From Leclercia pneumoniae (GTDB lineage Bacteria > Pseudomonadota > Gammaproteobacteria > Enterobacterales > Enterobacteriaceae), in the NCBI RefSeq assembly GCF_017348915.1, contig NZ_CP071383.1:1240001-1304000 (forward strand): a DNA stretch of 64,000 nucleotides. Direction: 5' to 3'. Below, in pieces: positions 10,503 to 20,595 of the stretch (its first letter is position 1; every line of letters starts with the position of its first letter). A model generated the notes under the pieces. It was not told the DNA's origin. It did not search any database and saw only the letters and a list, made by a program, of their open reading frames with translations. A program made the position numbers and the translations under genes.

Positions 10503-11428
10503 AGGTTATTCGTGCCGGGCTATACACCTCCGTGCAGGATGGCGGGCGGATTGGCTTACGCCAGTCGGGCATTAGTTATTGTGGCGCGCTGGACAAACCG
10601 GCATTGCAGATTGCCAACCTGCTGGTGGGCAACGCACCCGACGCCGCCGCGCTGGAGATCACGCTCGGCCAGTGCTGTTTTGAATTTGAACAGGACGGCT
10701 GGTTTGCCCTGACGGGGGCAGGCTGTGATGCGAAGCTCGACGACGCGGCGGTCTGGACGGGATGGCGTCTGCCGGTGAAAGCCGGGCAGCGGTTGACCCT
10801 GAAGCGCCCTGTACACGGTATGCGCAGCTATCTGGCCATTGCCGGGGGCATCGACGTGCCGCAGGTGATGGACTCCTACAGTACCGATCTCAAAATTGGT
10901 ATGGGCGGTTTTGAAGGCCGGCTGCTAAAAGATGGCGATTGCCTGCCCATTTGCCCGGGCGGCCACCCATTTATGGAGGCGCAGGGGGTAAAACAACTGC
11001 TCTGGAATAACCGTGTGCGCGCGTTGCCTGGCCCGGAATATCATGAATTCGATCAGGCCTCGCAGGATGCGCTCTGGCGCTTGCCCTGGCAGCTCAGTCC
11101 GCAAAGTAACCGTATGGGCTACCGCCTGCAGGGGCAGAAACTGCAGCGCACCACCGACCGTGAAATGGTGTCGCATGGCCTGCTGCCGGGGGTGATCCAG
11201 GTGCCGCATAACGGTCAGCCGATCATACTGATGAACGATGCCCAGACCACCGGCGGTTATCCACGCATCGCCTGCATTATTGAAGCGGATATGTATCATC
11301 TGGCGCAGATCCCGCTGGGACAACCGATTCACTTTGTGCCCTGCACCCTGGAAGAGGCGCTGGAAGCGCGACGTGTACAGAAGCAGTATCTCGAACAGCT
11401 GGCATGGAGGTTACATGAACGTGATTGA
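10496..11428 (+). CDS. pxpC: 5-oxoprolinase subunit PxpC
   Basis: 310-residue KipA/AHS2-family partner of PxpB (formerly ybgK). It is often mislabelled a biotin-dependent carboxyltransferase or allophanate hydrolase because of distant similarity. Visible family segments are [20 protein letters not shown] near the N terminus, ALEITLGQC, and [16 protein letters not shown] near residues 250-265. It overlaps pxpB by 7 bp and pxpA by 14 bp, a sign of tight translational coupling. Confidence 0.95.
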   Translation: MLKVIRAGLYTSVQDGGRIGLRQSGISYCGALDKPALQIANLLVGNAPDAAALEITLGQCCFEFEQDGWFALTGAGCDAKLDDAAVWTGWRLPVKAGQRLTLKRPVHGMRSYLAIAGGIDVPQVMDSYSTDLKIGMGGFEGRLLKDGDCLPICPGGHPFMEAQGVKQLLWNNRVRALPGPEYHEFDQASQDALWRLPWQLSPQSNRMGYRLQGQKLQRTTDREMVSHGLLPGVIQVPHNGQPIILMNDAQTTGGYPRIACIIEADMYHLAQIPLGQPIHFVPCTLEEALEARRVQKQYLEQLAWRLHERD

Positions 11429-12152
11429 TTTAAATGCCGATTTAGGCGAGGGGTGCGGCAGCGATGCCGCCCTGCTGCAGCTCGTTTCGTCCGCCAATAT
11501 CGCCTGCGGTTTTCACGCCGGGGATGCCGAAACCATGCTCACCTGCGTGCGTGAAGCGCTGAAAAATGGCGTAGCCATCGGGGCGCATCCCAGCTTCCCG
11601 GATCGGGAAAATTTTGGCCGCACGGCAATGACCCTGCCGCCGGAGACCGTCTACGCCCAGGTGTTGTATCAGATTGGTGCCCTGGCGGGGATGGTACGCG
11701 CAGAAGGGGGGCAGCTACGCCACGTCAAACCCCACGGTATGCTCTATAACCAGGCGGCCAAAGAGCCGATGCTGGCTGACGCTATCGCCCGTGCGGTGCA
11801 CGCCGCCGATCCCGCGCTGATCCTTGTCGGTCTGGCCGGGAGCGAGCTGATCCGTGCCGGGGAGCGTTACGGCCTGGTGACGCGGGAAGAGGTCTTTGCC
11901 GACAGGGGATATCAGGCGGACGGTAGCCTGGTGCCGCGAGGTCAGCCAGGCGCACTGGTCGTCGACGAGCAGCAGTCGCTGGCGCAGACCCTGGAGATGG
12001 TGCAACACGGTCGGGTGAAAAGTATTACCGGCGAGTGGGCGACGGTGAAGGCGCAAAGCGTGTGCATTCACGGTGACGGTGAACATGCCCTGGAATTTGC
12101 CCGACGCCTGCGCAGTGAATTTGCCGCACAACAGATAAAAATTAGCGCGTAG
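11415..12152 (+). CDS. pxpA: 5-oxoprolinase subunit PxpA
   Basis: 245-residue LamB/YcsF-family subunit (formerly ybgL), close to the 244 of E. coli. It opens [15 protein letters not shown] and carries the metal/substrate-type motifs [11 protein letters not shown] (about 30-40), GAHPSFPDR and [10 protein letters not shown]. The start at 11415 is chosen because it matches the conserved N terminus and has GGAGG seven bases upstream; a longer in-frame reading from 11238 lies inside pxpC. With PxpB and PxpC it completes pyroglutamate hydrolysis. Confidence 0.96.
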   Translation: MNVIDLNADLGEGCGSDAALLQLVSSANIACGFHAGDAETMLTCVREALKNGVAIGAHPSFPDRENFGRTAMTLPPETVYAQVLYQIGALAGMVRAEGGQLRHVKPHGMLYNQAAKEPMLADAIARAVHAADPALILVGLAGSELIRAGERYGLVTREEVFADRGYQADGSLVPRGQPGALVVDEQQSLAQTLEMVQHGRVKSITGEWATVKAQSVCIHGDGEHALEFARRLRSEFAAQQIKISA

Positions 12153-12190
12153 CGCACTTAAAACACAACACAACCAACAGGAACGTCATC

Positions 12191-12910
12191 ATGGCAGAGA
12201 CGCTAAACCTCTGGCCACTCATCGGTATCGCGGTGATTGTGGTCGGATTTCTTTTACGCTTTAACCCGGTGCTGGTGGTCATTGTCGCCGGGATCGTGAC
12301 GGGGCTGGCGGCGCAGATGCCGATTGCAACCATCCTCGAAAAATTGGGCGAAGGGTTTCTCAATACCCGAAACCTGCCTTATATCCTGCTGATCCCGCTG
12401 GCGGTGATCGGCCTGCTTGAGCGTCACGGGCTGAAAGAGCGCGCCCAGGCGTGGATCGCGAAGATCCGCAGCGCCACCTCGGGCCGCCTGCTGATCGTCT
12501 ACCTCTTTGTGCGCGAAGCCTCTGCCGCGATGGGATTGACCAGCCTTGGCGGTCATCCACAAATGGTGCGACCGCTGCTGGCGCCGATGGCGGAAGGGGC
12601 GGCTGAGCAGAAGTACGGCGAGCTGCCGGGTGCCGTGCGTTATCGTCTGCGCGCCATGTCGGCCGCGACTGACAACGTCGGGCTGTTCTTCGGAGAAGAC
12701 ATTTTTGTCGCCTTCGGGGCCATCATCTTTATGCACAACTTTATGCTGGAGTCCGGAGGGATTCAGACCGAGCCGCTGCACATTGCCTTGTGGGGGATCC
12801 CGACCGCGATCTGCGCCTTTGTGATCCATGCTACCCGTCTGTGGCGCCTGGATAAACACCTTGAGCGCGAGCTGGCGAAAACCCTCCGCACGCCGGGAGG
12901 TGCCGAATGA
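12191..12910 (+). CDS. DUF969 family membrane protein, putative transporter half
   Basis: 239 residues, strongly hydrophobic, with about five to six membrane helices. It opens with two tightly spaced helices (LWPLIGIAVIVVGFLL, PVLVVIVAGIVTGLA), a pattern like the entry of ion-transporter-superfamily permeases. Conserved-looking polar stretches lie between helices (REASAAMGLTSLGGHPQMV, SAATDNVGLFFGEDIF). It overlaps the DUF979 gene by 4 bp (ATGA). It sits between 5-oxoprolinase and pyroglutamyl peptidase genes, so import of pyroglutamate or pyroglutamyl peptides is a reasonable guess. No substrate has been shown by this sequence, and the gene is absent from E. coli K-12. Confidence 0.85.
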   Translation: MAETLNLWPLIGIAVIVVGFLLRFNPVLVVIVAGIVTGLAAQMPIATILEKLGEGFLNTRNLPYILLIPLAVIGLLERHGLKERAQAWIAKIRSATSGRLLIVYLFVREASAAMGLTSLGGHPQMVRPLLAPMAEGAAEQKYGELPGAVRYRLRAMSAATDNVGLFFGEDIFVAFGAIIFMHNFMLESGGIQTEPLHIALWGIPTAICAFVIHATRLWRLDKHLERELAKTLRTPGGAE

Positions 12911-13902
12911 ATTTCCAGCAAAGCTATCTTTACTGGCTTGCCGGCCTGGTGCTGATTATCGTCGCCTTGATGTCATTTCGCGATAAAGCCAACCCACGCC
13001 GTATCACTACCGGGCTGTTCTGGGGCATCTATGGCCTGATGTTCCTGCTCGGTGACTGGACCTATCAGCTGGTGGGCGACAAACGCACGGTGCACATTGC
13101 CGTGGGGGCAGCGGTGGTGGCGCTGGCGCTGATTGCCGGCTTCGGGGGCGTGCGTCTGGGAAGCTATCATCAGCGTAAACCGGAAGAGCGTGAAGCCAGC
13201 GCCAAACGACTCGGCAACCGGCTCTTCTATCCGGCACTGGCGATCCCGGTGGTGACGGTGGTAGGCGTGCTGATGTTTAACCATATTCCGGGCCTTCAGG
13301 AAGCGCTGTTCGGGCCTGGCAACCACTCCACGCTGGTGACGCTCTTCTCGATGACCGTCGGTTCGCTGATTGGCCTGGGCATGGCGGTTAAAATGACCCA
13401 TGAGAAGGTGCATCAGCCGATTCAGGAGGCGCGCCGTCTGCTGGACTCCATCGGCTGGGCCTTTATTCTGCCGCAAATCCTCGCCACGCTGGGGCTGTTG
13501 TTCACCGCGGCGGGCGTCGGGGAGGGGATCTCCTGGCTCACCCAGACCTATCTGGCTGTCGATAGCCGCTTTATCGCCGTGGCGGTCTACGCCATTGGGA
13601 TGGCGCTGCTGACCATGGTCATGGGCAACGCCTTTGCCGCCTTCCCGATCGTGACGGCAGGGATTGGTATTCCGATCCTGGTACTGCAGCACGGCGGTAA
13701 CCCGGCGGTGATGGCGGCGATCGGGATGTTCTCTGGCTACTGCGGCACTCTGATGACGCCGATGGCGGCAAACTTCAATATCGTGCCGGCGGCGCTGCTG
13801 GAGTTGCCAGATAAAAATGCGGTGATTAAGGCGCAGGTGCCGACAGGCGTGCTGCTGTTGATTGCCAACGTTTTCTTACTCTACTTCCTGATGTTCTTGT
13901 AA
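12907..13902 (+). CDS. DUF979 family membrane protein, putative transporter half
   Basis: 331 residues with about eight or nine membrane helices; a partner of the DUF969 protein with which it overlaps by 4 bp. Helices are visible at YLYWLAGLVLIIVALMSF, TGLFWGIYGLMFLLGDW, VAVYAIGMALLTMVMGNA and the C-terminal GVLLLIANVFLLYFLMFL. The loop MGNAFAAFPIVTAGIG and the following CGTLMTPMAANFNIVPAALL resemble the hairpin-type motifs of secondary transporters. pcp follows after 9 bp. Acting with DUF969 as a two-part permease for pyroglutamate-type compounds is inferred from context only. Confidence 0.85.
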   Translation: MNFQQSYLYWLAGLVLIIVALMSFRDKANPRRITTGLFWGIYGLMFLLGDWTYQLVGDKRTVHIAVGAAVVALALIAGFGGVRLGSYHQRKPEEREASAKRLGNRLFYPALAIPVVTVVGVLMFNHIPGLQEALFGPGNHSTLVTLFSMTVGSLIGLGMAVKMTHEKVHQPIQEARRLLDSIGWAFILPQILATLGLLFTAAGVGEGISWLTQTYLAVDSRFIAVAVYAIGMALLTMVMGNAFAAFPIVTAGIGIPILVLQHGGNPAVMAAIGMFSGYCGTLMTPMAANFNIVPAALLELPDKNAVIKAQVPTGVLLLIANVFLLYFLMFL

Positions 13903-13911
13903 GGAGAGACG

Positions 13912-14556
13912 ATGCAAACCGTATTAGTGACCGGTTTCGAACCCTTTGGCGGCGAGACCGTAAATCCTTCCTGGGAAGTGGTAAAACAGCTTGAAGGGAT
14001 GACCATTGAGCACTGTCGCGTGGTGACGCGGCAGTTGCCGTGCGTGTTTGGCGAGTCGCTGGCGGTGCTGAATGCGGCCATTGATGAACTGCAACCGTCG
14101 GTGATCCTGGCGATAGGGCAGGCGGGCGGCCGCGTGGACATTACCGTAGAACGGGTGGCGATCAATGTCGATGACGCGCGCATTCCGGATAATAAAGGTC
14201 AGCAGCCCGTTGACGTGGCGATTGTGCCAGACGGCCCGGCGGCATGGTTTAGTTCTCTGCCAATCAAAGCGATGGTGGCTGCCTTGCGTGAGGCAGGCGT
14301 TCCTGCTTCGGTTTCCCAGACGGCAGGCACTTTCGTCTGTAATCATGTGATGTATGGCCTGCTGAATACTATCGCTAAGCGGCCAGGCGTGAAGGGCGGG
14401 TTTATCCACATCCCTTATCTGCCGGAACAGGCCGCCGCCCATATAGGGGCTCCGAGCATGGCGGCACACACGGTACAGCGAGGCCTTGAGGTTGCCATTG
14501 CGGTGGCTATTCGCCAGCAGGTTGACAGTAAAATTACCGGCGGTGCGACACATTAA
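13912..14556 (+). CDS. pcp: Pyroglutamyl-peptidase I
   Basis: Cysteine peptidase of family C15 that removes N-terminal pyroglutamate from peptides; 214 residues, cytosolic. The catalytic triad is intact: Glu80 in [12 protein letters not shown], Cys143 in [15 protein letters not shown] and His166 in [12 protein letters not shown]. It lies downstream of pxpBCA and the DUF969/DUF979 pair, so the 5-oxoproline it releases can be passed directly to PxpABC. nei begins 14 bp later. Confidence 0.96.
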   Translation: MQTVLVTGFEPFGGETVNPSWEVVKQLEGMTIEHCRVVTRQLPCVFGESLAVLNAAIDELQPSVILAIGQAGGRVDITVERVAINVDDARIPDNKGQQPVDVAIVPDGPAAWFSSLPIKAMVAALREAGVPASVSQTAGTFVCNHVMYGLLNTIAKRPGVKGGFIHIPYLPEQAAAHIGAPSMAAHTVQRGLEVAIAVAIRQQVDSKITGGATH

Positions 14557-14570
14557 CTAAGGACGATATT

Positions 14571-15363
14571 ATGCCAGAAGGCCCGGAGATCCGCCGTGCG
14601 GCGGATAACCTGGAGGCGGCGATCAAAGGCAAACCCCTCACCGGAGCGTGGTTTGCCTTCCCGCAATTAAAGCCCTATGAGTCCCGGCTGCTGGGGCAGA
14701 CGATCACCCATATCGAAACGCGCGGGAAAGCGCTGCTGACCCATTTCTCTAATCAGCTGACGCTCTACAGCCATAATCAACTGTACGGCGTATGGCGGGT
14801 AGTGAAAACCGGCGAAACGGTGCAGACCAACCGCGTGCTGCGGGTCAAACTCCAGAGCGCCGAGAACACCATTTTGCTCTACAGCGCCTCGGATATAGAG
14901 ATGCTCACCCCCGAACAGCTCACCACCCATCCGTTTTTACAGCGTGTAGGGCCCGATGTGCTGGATCCGCGGTTGACGGTGGAGGAGGTGAAAGCCAGGC
15001 TGCTCTCTCCTGCGATTTCGCAATCGGCAATTTTCCGGGCTGTTGCTCGATCAGGCGTTTCTCGCCGGGCTGGGAAATTACCTGCGGGTGGAGATCCTCT
15101 GGGAGGTGGGGCTGGCGGCGCAGCGCAAAGCGTCGCAGCTCAGTGAACCCCAGCTTGATGCGTTATCCCAGGCGCTGCTGGCCATACCGCGGCTCTCTTA
15201 CCAGACGCGCGGCGTGGTGAATGAGAACAAACATCATGGGGCGTTGTTCCGCTTTAAGGTCTTTCATCGGGACGGGAAACGGTGCGAGCGCTGCGGCGGG
15301 GTGATTGAGAAGACGACGGTCTCATCGCGGCCATTTTACTGGTGTCCATACTGCCAGAAATAA
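14571..15363 (+). pseudogene. nei: Endonuclease VIII, frameshifted
   Basis: DNA glycosylase/AP lyase for oxidised pyrimidines. The open frame from 14571 gives the normal N terminus ([10 protein letters not shown], with catalytic Pro2 and Glu3). It leaves the family sequence after LLSP (codon ending 15011) and terminates at 15146. The family sequence resumes in the next frame: without the G at 15012 the codons read CGA TTT CGC AAT CGG (RFRNR) and continue [18 protein letters not shown] (helix-two-turn-helix) to the zinc finger (CERCG, CPYC) and a stop at 15363. The span is 793 nt, exactly one more than the 792 needed for a 263-residue protein. This is a true single-base insertion or a sequencing error. 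Confidence 0.9.
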
Positions 15364-15388
15364 AAAACGCGCCCGGAGGCGCGTTTTT
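15362..15388. terminator. Bidirectional terminator between nei and gltA
   Basis: Stem CGCGCC / GGCGCG with loop CGGA, flanked by six A on the left and five T on the right, so it can serve both the plus-strand pxp-nei run and the minus-strand gltA gene. Confidence 0.88.
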
Positions 15389-15403
15389 AATATCCTTCGC
15401 AGA

Positions 15404-16690
15404 TTACTGCTCAGTGATGTCAGATTTAAAATCACGCTGCTCGTAGCCGGTATACAGCTGACGAGGACGGGCGATTTTCATGCCTTCGCTGTGCATTTCG
15501 TTCCAGTGTGCAATCCAGCCCACGGTACGTGCCATGGCGAAGATCACGGTGAACATGGAAGACGGAATACCCATCGCTTTCAGGATGATGCCGGAGTAGA
15601 AGTCGACGTTCGGGTAGAGTTTCTTCTCGATGAAGTACGGGTCGTTCAGCGCGATGTGTTCCAACTCCATCGCCACTTCCAGCAGGTCATCTTTGGTACC
15701 CAGCTCTTTCAGCACTTCGTGGCAGGTTTCACGCATTACGGTGGCGCGCGGGTCATAGTTTTTGTAAACACGGTGACCGAAGCCCATCAGGCGGAAGGAG
15801 TCATTCTTATCCTTCGCACGGCGTACGAATTCCGGAATGTGTTCAACAGAGCTGATCTCTTCCAGCATTTTGAGCGCCGCTTCGTTCGCGCCGCCGTGCG
15901 CCGGTCCCCACAGGGAAGCGATGCCCGCAGCGATACAGGCGAACGGGTTTGCGCCCGAAGAGCCCGCGGTACGTACGGTAGAGGTCGATGCGTTCTGCTC
16001 GTGGTCAGCGTGCAGGATCAGAATACGATCCATGGCGCGTTCCAGGACCGGGTTCACTTCGTACTCTTCACACGGCGTGGAGAACATCATGCGCAGGAAG
16101 TTACCCGCGTAGGAGAGGTCGTTACGCGGATAAACGAACGGCTGACCGATGGAGTACTTGTAGCACATCGCGGCCATGGTTGGCATTTTGGATAGCAGAC
16201 GGAATGCCGCGATATCACGGTGACGTGGGTTATTCACGTCCAGTGAGTCGTGGTAGAACGCTGCCAGCGCACCGGTAATCCCGCACATCACCGCCATTGG
16301 GTGAGAGTCACGACGGAACGCATGGAACAGACGGGTAATCTGCTCATGGATCATGGTATGACGGGTTACGGTGGTTTTGAATTCATCGTATTGCGCCTGC
16401 GTCGGTTTTTCGCCGTTCAGCAGGATGTAGCACACTTCCAGATAATTGGAGTCGGTAGCTAACTGATCGATGGGGAAACCGCGGTGTAACAGGATACCTT
16501 CATCACCGTCGATAAAGGTGATTTTGGATTCGCAAGATGCGGTAGAGGTGAATCCAGGGTCAAAGGTGAATACCCCTTTAGAACCCAGCGTACGGATATC
16601 AATAACATCCGGACCGAGTGTGCCTTTTAGCACATCCAGTTCAATAGCATTATCACCACCCAGGGTGAGCTTTGCCTTTGTATCAGCCAT
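15404..16690 (-). CDS. gltA: Citrate synthase (type II)
   Basis: Condenses oxaloacetate and acetyl-CoA; entry enzyme of the TCA cycle. It has 428 residues (427 in E. coli) and begins [20 protein letters not shown], typical of the hexameric NADH-inhibited enterobacterial enzyme. Active-site segments are present: [15 protein letters not shown] (catalytic His region, about 264), [15 protein letters not shown] (about 305) and the Asp-containing stretch near 362. It is transcribed divergently from sdhCDAB across a 655-bp regulatory gap. Confidence 0.98.
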   Translation of the reverse strand: MADTKAKLTLGGDNAIELDVLKGTLGPDVIDIRTLGSKGVFTFDPGFTSTASCESKITFIDGDEGILLHRGFPIDQLATDSNYLEVCYILLNGEKPTQAQYDEFKTTVTRHTMIHEQITRLFHAFRRDSHPMAVMCGITGALAAFYHDSLDVNNPRHRDIAAFRLLSKMPTMAAMCYKYSIGQPFVYPRNDLSYAGNFLRMMFSTPCEEYEVNPVLERAMDRILILHADHEQNASTSTVRTAGSSGANPFACIAAGIASLWGPAHGGANEAALKMLEEISSVEHIPEFVRRAKDKNDSFRLMGFGHRVYKNYDPRATVMRETCHEVLKELGTKDDLLEVAMELEHIALNDPYFIEKKLYPNVDFYSGIILKAMGIPSSMFTVIFAMARTVGWIAHWNEMHSEGMKIARPRQLYTGYEQRDFKSDITEQ

Positions 16691-17002
16691 TTACGGTCTC
16701 CTTAGCGCCTTATTGCTTAAGACCACGGTTTACCGGATTTGCATTCTGCTGATTTAACACCGTTACCAGTTTGTTATTTGGCTTACCGCTCAGCTCACGA
16801 GGAGAAACCAGGGTACAGAGCTATGGCGCCTTGCAGGTAATGAGTTGAAAAATCAGTGAAACAACAGCAAATCAGTGTCTTCGCGGTCCGAATTATTCAA
16901 ACCTGTATATCACTAATAACTGTCCTGATAACTTCGGTCAATACCACCACACTGTTACATAACTTATTCTCAGGTGAAAGCAAGACCTCATAACTTTTGC
17001 GC

Positions 17003-17008
17003 ATTATA
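17003..17008 (-). promoter_or_regulatory. gltA promoter -10 element
   Basis: On the minus strand the sequence reads GCATATAATGCG, a consensus TATAAT placed about 310 bp upstream of gltA, as in the main E. coli gltA promoter. The -35 region (TACAAA) is weak, in keeping with an activated or ArcA-controlled promoter. The rest of the gltA-sdhC gap (16691-17345) is AT-rich, shows no ORF that can be supported, and probably holds ArcA and CRP sites. Confidence 0.65.
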
Positions 17009-17142
17009 TGCCTTTTCTGGTGATGTTTGTAACAATAATGTTTAACATTTGTCAAATCAGATGATTAAAATTTAAAAAGATGTTGTTATCGTGACCCTGA
17101 TCACTGTTCGGCATAAAACCCGACAAACTATATGTAGGTTAA

Positions 17143-17171
17143 TTGTAATGATTTTGTGAACGCCCTATACT
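17143..17171 (+). promoter_or_regulatory. sdhCDAB promoter
   Basis: TTGTAA, 17-bp spacer, then TATACT, followed by a leader that closely tracks the E. coli sdhC leader (CAATCCCGAGCCACCCAGCG). Transcription would begin about 170 bp upstream of sdhC. Confidence 0.7.
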
Positions 17172-17345
17172 GCGGCCAGGTCTCCGGAAAACCCTGCAAT
17201 CCCGAGCCACCCAGCGTTGTAATGTGTCATTTGAACATCTGGAAGCAATGTTTTACATGACGCACAGTTATAGAAAAGGCACGCTGTCTGACCCGCAAGC
17301 AGTCCGGAGGAAGGAAACAATAAGAACAGCATGTGGGCGTTATTC

Positions 17346-17735
17346 ATGATAAGAAATGTGAAAAAACAAAGACCTGTCAATCTGGATCTTAAAACGATCC
17401 GATTCCCCGTAACGGCAATAGCGTCCATTCTCCACCGTGTATCCGGTGTGATTACGTTTGTGGCGGTAGGCATTCTGCTGTGGTTGCTGGGTACCAGCCT
17501 CTCTTCCCCGGAAGGATTCCTCCAGGCGTCTGCCATCATGGGCAGCTTCTTCGTGAAATTTATCATGTGGGGCATTCTCACCGCACTGGCGTATCACGTT
17601 GTCGGTGGTGTTCGCCATATGCTGATGGATTTCGGCTATCTGGAAGAGACCTTCGAAGCGGGTAAACGTACTGCCAATATTTCATTTGTGATTACTGTCG
17701 TGCTTTCACTTCTTGCAGGAGTTCTCGTATGGTAA
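17346..17735 (+). CDS. sdhC: Succinate dehydrogenase cytochrome b556 subunit
   Basis: Membrane anchor of complex II, 129 residues as in E. coli, with three helices. The haem b ligand His84 (LAYHVV) and the quinone-site residues His30 and Arg31 (SILHRVSG) are in place. The start [10 protein letters not shown] at 17346 is chosen over an upstream ATG at 17331 by comparison with the family. It overlaps sdhD by 7 bp. Confidence 0.97.
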   Translation: MIRNVKKQRPVNLDLKTIRFPVTAIASILHRVSGVITFVAVGILLWLLGTSLSSPEGFLQASAIMGSFFVKFIMWGILTALAYHVVGGVRHMLMDFGYLEETFEAGKRTANISFVITVVLSLLAGVLVW

Positions 17736-18076
17736 GCAACGCCTCCGCATTAGGACGCAACGGCGTACATGATTTCATTCTGGTTCGCGCTACCGCCATC
17801 GTCCTCACCCTCTACATCATCTATCTGATCGGTTTCTTCGCCACCAGCGGCGACCTGACGTGGGAAATCTGGAGCGGATTCTTCGGCTCGGCTTTCACCA
17901 AAGTCTTCACCCTGCTGGCCCTGTTCTCCATTCTGATCCACGCCTGGATTGGTATGTGGCAGGTACTGACCGATTACGTTAAACCTCTGGCAATTCGTCT
18001 GCCGCTGCAGCTGGCTATCGTTGTGGCGTTAGTGGTTTACGTTATTTATGGATTCGTTGTGGTGTGGGGTGTGTGA
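17729..18076 (+). CDS. sdhD: Succinate dehydrogenase membrane anchor subunit
   Basis: 115-residue second anchor of complex II with three helices; haem ligand His71 lies in [12 protein letters not shown] and the quinone-site Tyr in LTDYVKP. In E. coli the small RNA RyhB pairs near the sdhD start to shut down the operon when iron is scarce; the same overlap architecture is kept here. Its stop overlaps the sdhA start (TGATG). Confidence 0.97.
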   Translation: MVSNASALGRNGVHDFILVRATAIVLTLYIIYLIGFFATSGDLTWEIWSGFFGSAFTKVFTLLALFSILIHAWIGMWQVLTDYVKPLAIRLPLQLAIVVALVVYVIYGFVVVWGV

Positions 18077-19842
18077 TGAAACTGCCAGTCAGAGAATTTG
18101 ATGCTGTCGTAATTGGTGCGGGTGGCGCAGGTATGCGTGCCGCACTGCAAATTTCCCAGAGCGGCCAGACCTGTGCGCTGCTCTCTAAAGTGTTCCCGAC
18201 CCGTTCCCATACTGTTTCAGCCCAGGGTGGCATCACCGTGGCGCTGGGTAATACCCATGAAGATAACTGGGAATGGCACATGTACGACACGGTGAAAGGT
18301 TCCGATTATATCGGTGACCAGGATGCCATCGAATATATGTGTAAAACCGGCCCGGAAGCGATTCTGGAGCTGGACCATATGGGTCTGCCGTTCTCCCGTC
18401 TGGAAAATGGCACTATCTATCAGCGTCCGTTTGGCGGCCAGTCGAAAGATTTCGGCGGCGAGCAGGCGGCACGTACCGCGGCGGCGGCTGACCGTACCGG
18501 TCACGCCCTGCTGCATACCCTGTACCAGCAGAACCTGAAAAATCACACCACCATCTTCTCCGAGTGGTATGCGCTGGATCTGGTGAAAAACGCAGATGGC
18601 GCAGTGGTAGGTTGTACCGCACTGTGCATCGAGACCGGCGAAGTGGTCTACTTCAAAGCCCGTGCAACCGTGCTGGCGACCGGCGGTGCAGGCCGTATTT
18701 ATCAGTCCACCACTAACGCCCACATCAACACCGGTGACGGCGTTGGTATGGCTATCCGCGCGGGCGTGCCGGTGCAGGATATGGAGATGTGGCAGTTCCA
18801 CCCAACCGGCATCGCCGGCGCGGGCGTTCTGGTGACAGAAGGCTGCCGTGGTGAAGGTGGCTACCTGCTGAACAAACATGGCGAGCGCTTCATGGAGCGT
18901 TATGCCCCGAATGCGAAAGACCTGGCGGGTCGTGACGTGGTGGCGCGTTCCATCATGATCGAAATCCGCGAAGGCCGCGGCTGCGATGGTCCATGGGGTC
19001 CACACGCGAAGCTGAAGCTCGACCACCTGGGTAAAGAGGTACTGGAATCCCGCCTGCCGGGCATTCTGGAGCTGTCCCGTACCTTTGCCCACGTTGACCC
19101 GGTTAAAGAACCTATCCCGGTTATCCCAACCTGCCACTACATGATGGGCGGTATTCCGACCAAAGTGACCGGTCAGGCATTGACCGTGAACGCGCAGGGC
19201 GAAGATGTGGTCATCCCAGGCCTGTTCGCCGTCGGCGAAATTGCCTGCGTCTCCGTGCACGGTGCAAACCGTCTGGGCGGCAACTCCCTGCTGGACCTGG
19301 TGGTATTTGGTCGCGCGGTGGGTCTGCATCTGCAGGAATCCATTGCCGAGCAGGGTGACCTGCTTGACGCCACCGACGCTGAAATCGATTCCTCCCTCGA
19401 GCGCCTCAACCGCTGGAACGGCAACCGTAACGGCGAAGATCCGGTGGAAATCCGTAAAGCGCTGCAAGAGTGCATGCAGCATAACTTCTCGGTCTTCCGC
19501 GAAGGTGACGCGATGGCGAAAGGGCTTGAGCAGCTGAAAGCGATCCGTGAGCGTCTGAAAAACGCCCGTCTGGACGATACCTCCAGCGAGTTCAACACCC
19601 AGCGCGTTGAGTGTCTGGAGCTGGATAACCTGATGGAAACCGCATTCGCGACTGCGATGTCGGCAAACTTCCGTACCGAGAGCCGTGGCGCGCATAGCCG
19701 CTTCGACTTCCCGGATCGTGACGACGAAAACTGGCTGTGCCATTCCCTGTATCTGCCAGAGTCGGAAACCATGACGCGTCGTAGCGTGAACATGGAACCG
19801 AAACTGCGTCCGGCGTTCCCGCCGAAGATTCGTACTTACTAA
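18076..19842 (+). CDS. sdhA: Succinate dehydrogenase flavoprotein subunit
   Basis: Catalytic subunit that oxidises succinate to fumarate, 588 residues as in E. coli. It has the dinucleotide-binding GAGGAG near residue 14-19, the covalent FAD-attachment His45 in [11 protein letters not shown], the substrate segment [20 protein letters not shown] (about 242-261), and [18 protein letters not shown] near 355. ATG at 18076 is coupled to the sdhD stop; an earlier in-frame GTG/ATG at 18064 would give a non-homologous extension. Confidence 0.98.
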   Translation: MKLPVREFDAVVIGAGGAGMRAALQISQSGQTCALLSKVFPTRSHTVSAQGGITVALGNTHEDNWEWHMYDTVKGSDYIGDQDAIEYMCKTGPEAILELDHMGLPFSRLENGTIYQRPFGGQSKDFGGEQAARTAAAADRTGHALLHTLYQQNLKNHTTIFSEWYALDLVKNADGAVVGCTALCIETGEVVYFKARATVLATGGAGRIYQSTTNAHINTGDGVGMAIRAGVPVQDMEMWQFHPTGIAGAGVLVTEGCRGEGGYLLNKHGERFMERYAPNAKDLAGRDVVARSIMIEIREGRGCDGPWGPHAKLKLDHLGKEVLESRLPGILELSRTFAHVDPVKEPIPVIPTCHYMMGGIPTKVTGQALTVNAQGEDVVIPGLFAVGEIACVSVHGANRLGGNSLLDLVVFGRAVGLHLQESIAEQGDLLDATDAEIDSSLERLNRWNGNRNGEDPVEIRKALQECMQHNFSVFREGDAMAKGLEQLKAIRERLKNARLDDTSSEFNTQRVECLELDNLMETAFATAMSANFRTESRGAHSRFDFPDRDDENWLCHSLYLPESETMTRRSVNMEPKLRPAFPPKIRTY

Positions 19843-19857
19843 TGCGGAGACAGGACA

Positions 19858-20574
19858 ATGAAACTCGAATTCTCAGTTTATCGTTATAACCCGGATGTAG
19901 ATGATGCTCCGCATATGCAGGATTACACCCTGGAAGCGGAAGAAGGCCGTGACATGATGCTGCTGGATGCCTTAATGCAGCTGAAAGAAAAAGATCCGAC
20001 ACTGTCATTCCGTCGCTCTTGCCGTGAAGGGGTGTGTGGCTCCGACGGTCTGAACATGAATGGCAAAAACGGTCTGGCCTGTATTACCCCAATCTCTGCG
20101 CTCAACCGTCCGGGCCAGAAGATTGTGATCCGCCCGCTGCCTGGCCTGCCGGTCGTGCGCGATTTGGTGGTGGACATGGGGCAATTCTATGCACAATATG
20201 AGAAGATTAAGCCTTACTTGTTGAATAATGGGCAAAATCCACCCGCTCGCGAGCATTTACAGTCGCCAGAGCAGCGTGAAAAACTCGATGGTCTGTATGA
20301 GTGTATTCTCTGTGCATGTTGTTCGACCTCGTGCCCGTCGTTCTGGTGGAACCCGGACAAGTTTATCGGCCCGGCCGGCCTGCTGGCCGCGTATCGCTTC
20401 CTGATCGACAGCCGCGATACTGAAACCGATAACCGTCTGGAAGGGTTGAGTGATGCTTTCAGCGTATTCCGCTGCCATAGCATCATGAACTGCGTCAGTG
20501 TATGTCCTAAGGGGCTGAACCCGACGCGCGCCATCGGCCATATTAAGTCGATGCTGTTGCAACGCAGTGCGTAA
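19858..20574 (+). CDS. sdhB: Succinate dehydrogenase iron-sulfur subunit
   Basis: 238-residue electron-transfer subunit. Cysteine motifs for all three clusters are visible: SCREGVCGSDG with a distal Cys for [2Fe-2S], CILCACCSTSCP for [4Fe-4S], and CHSIMNCVSVCPKG for [3Fe-4S]. It lies 15 bp after sdhA. A 266-bp gap with an inverted repeat pair separates it from sucA. Confidence 0.98.
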   Translation: MKLEFSVYRYNPDVDDAPHMQDYTLEAEEGRDMMLLDALMQLKEKDPTLSFRRSCREGVCGSDGLNMNGKNGLACITPISALNRPGQKIVIRPLPGLPVVRDLVVDMGQFYAQYEKIKPYLLNNGQNPPAREHLQSPEQREKLDGLYECILCACCSTSCPSFWWNPDKFIGPAGLLAAYRFLIDSRDTETDNRLEGLSDAFSVFRCHSIMNCVSVCPKGLNPTRAIGHIKSMLLQRSA

Positions 20575-20595
20575 GTAATGAGAGAGGGGAGTGCT

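Noticed and set aside
10003..10572. 189-codon minus-strand frame opposite pxpB
   Set aside because: Low-complexity Arg/Pro-rich shadow without start signals.
15009..15020. Programmed ribosomal frameshift in nei
   Set aside because: CCTGCGATTTCG is not a known slippery heptamer, and homologues read through in one frame; mutation or sequencing error is simpler.
18217..19743. 508-codon open frame on the minus strand opposite sdhA
   Set aside because: It is a shadow of the GC-biased third codon positions of sdhA; no ribosome site, no recognisable domain, and sdhA is certain.
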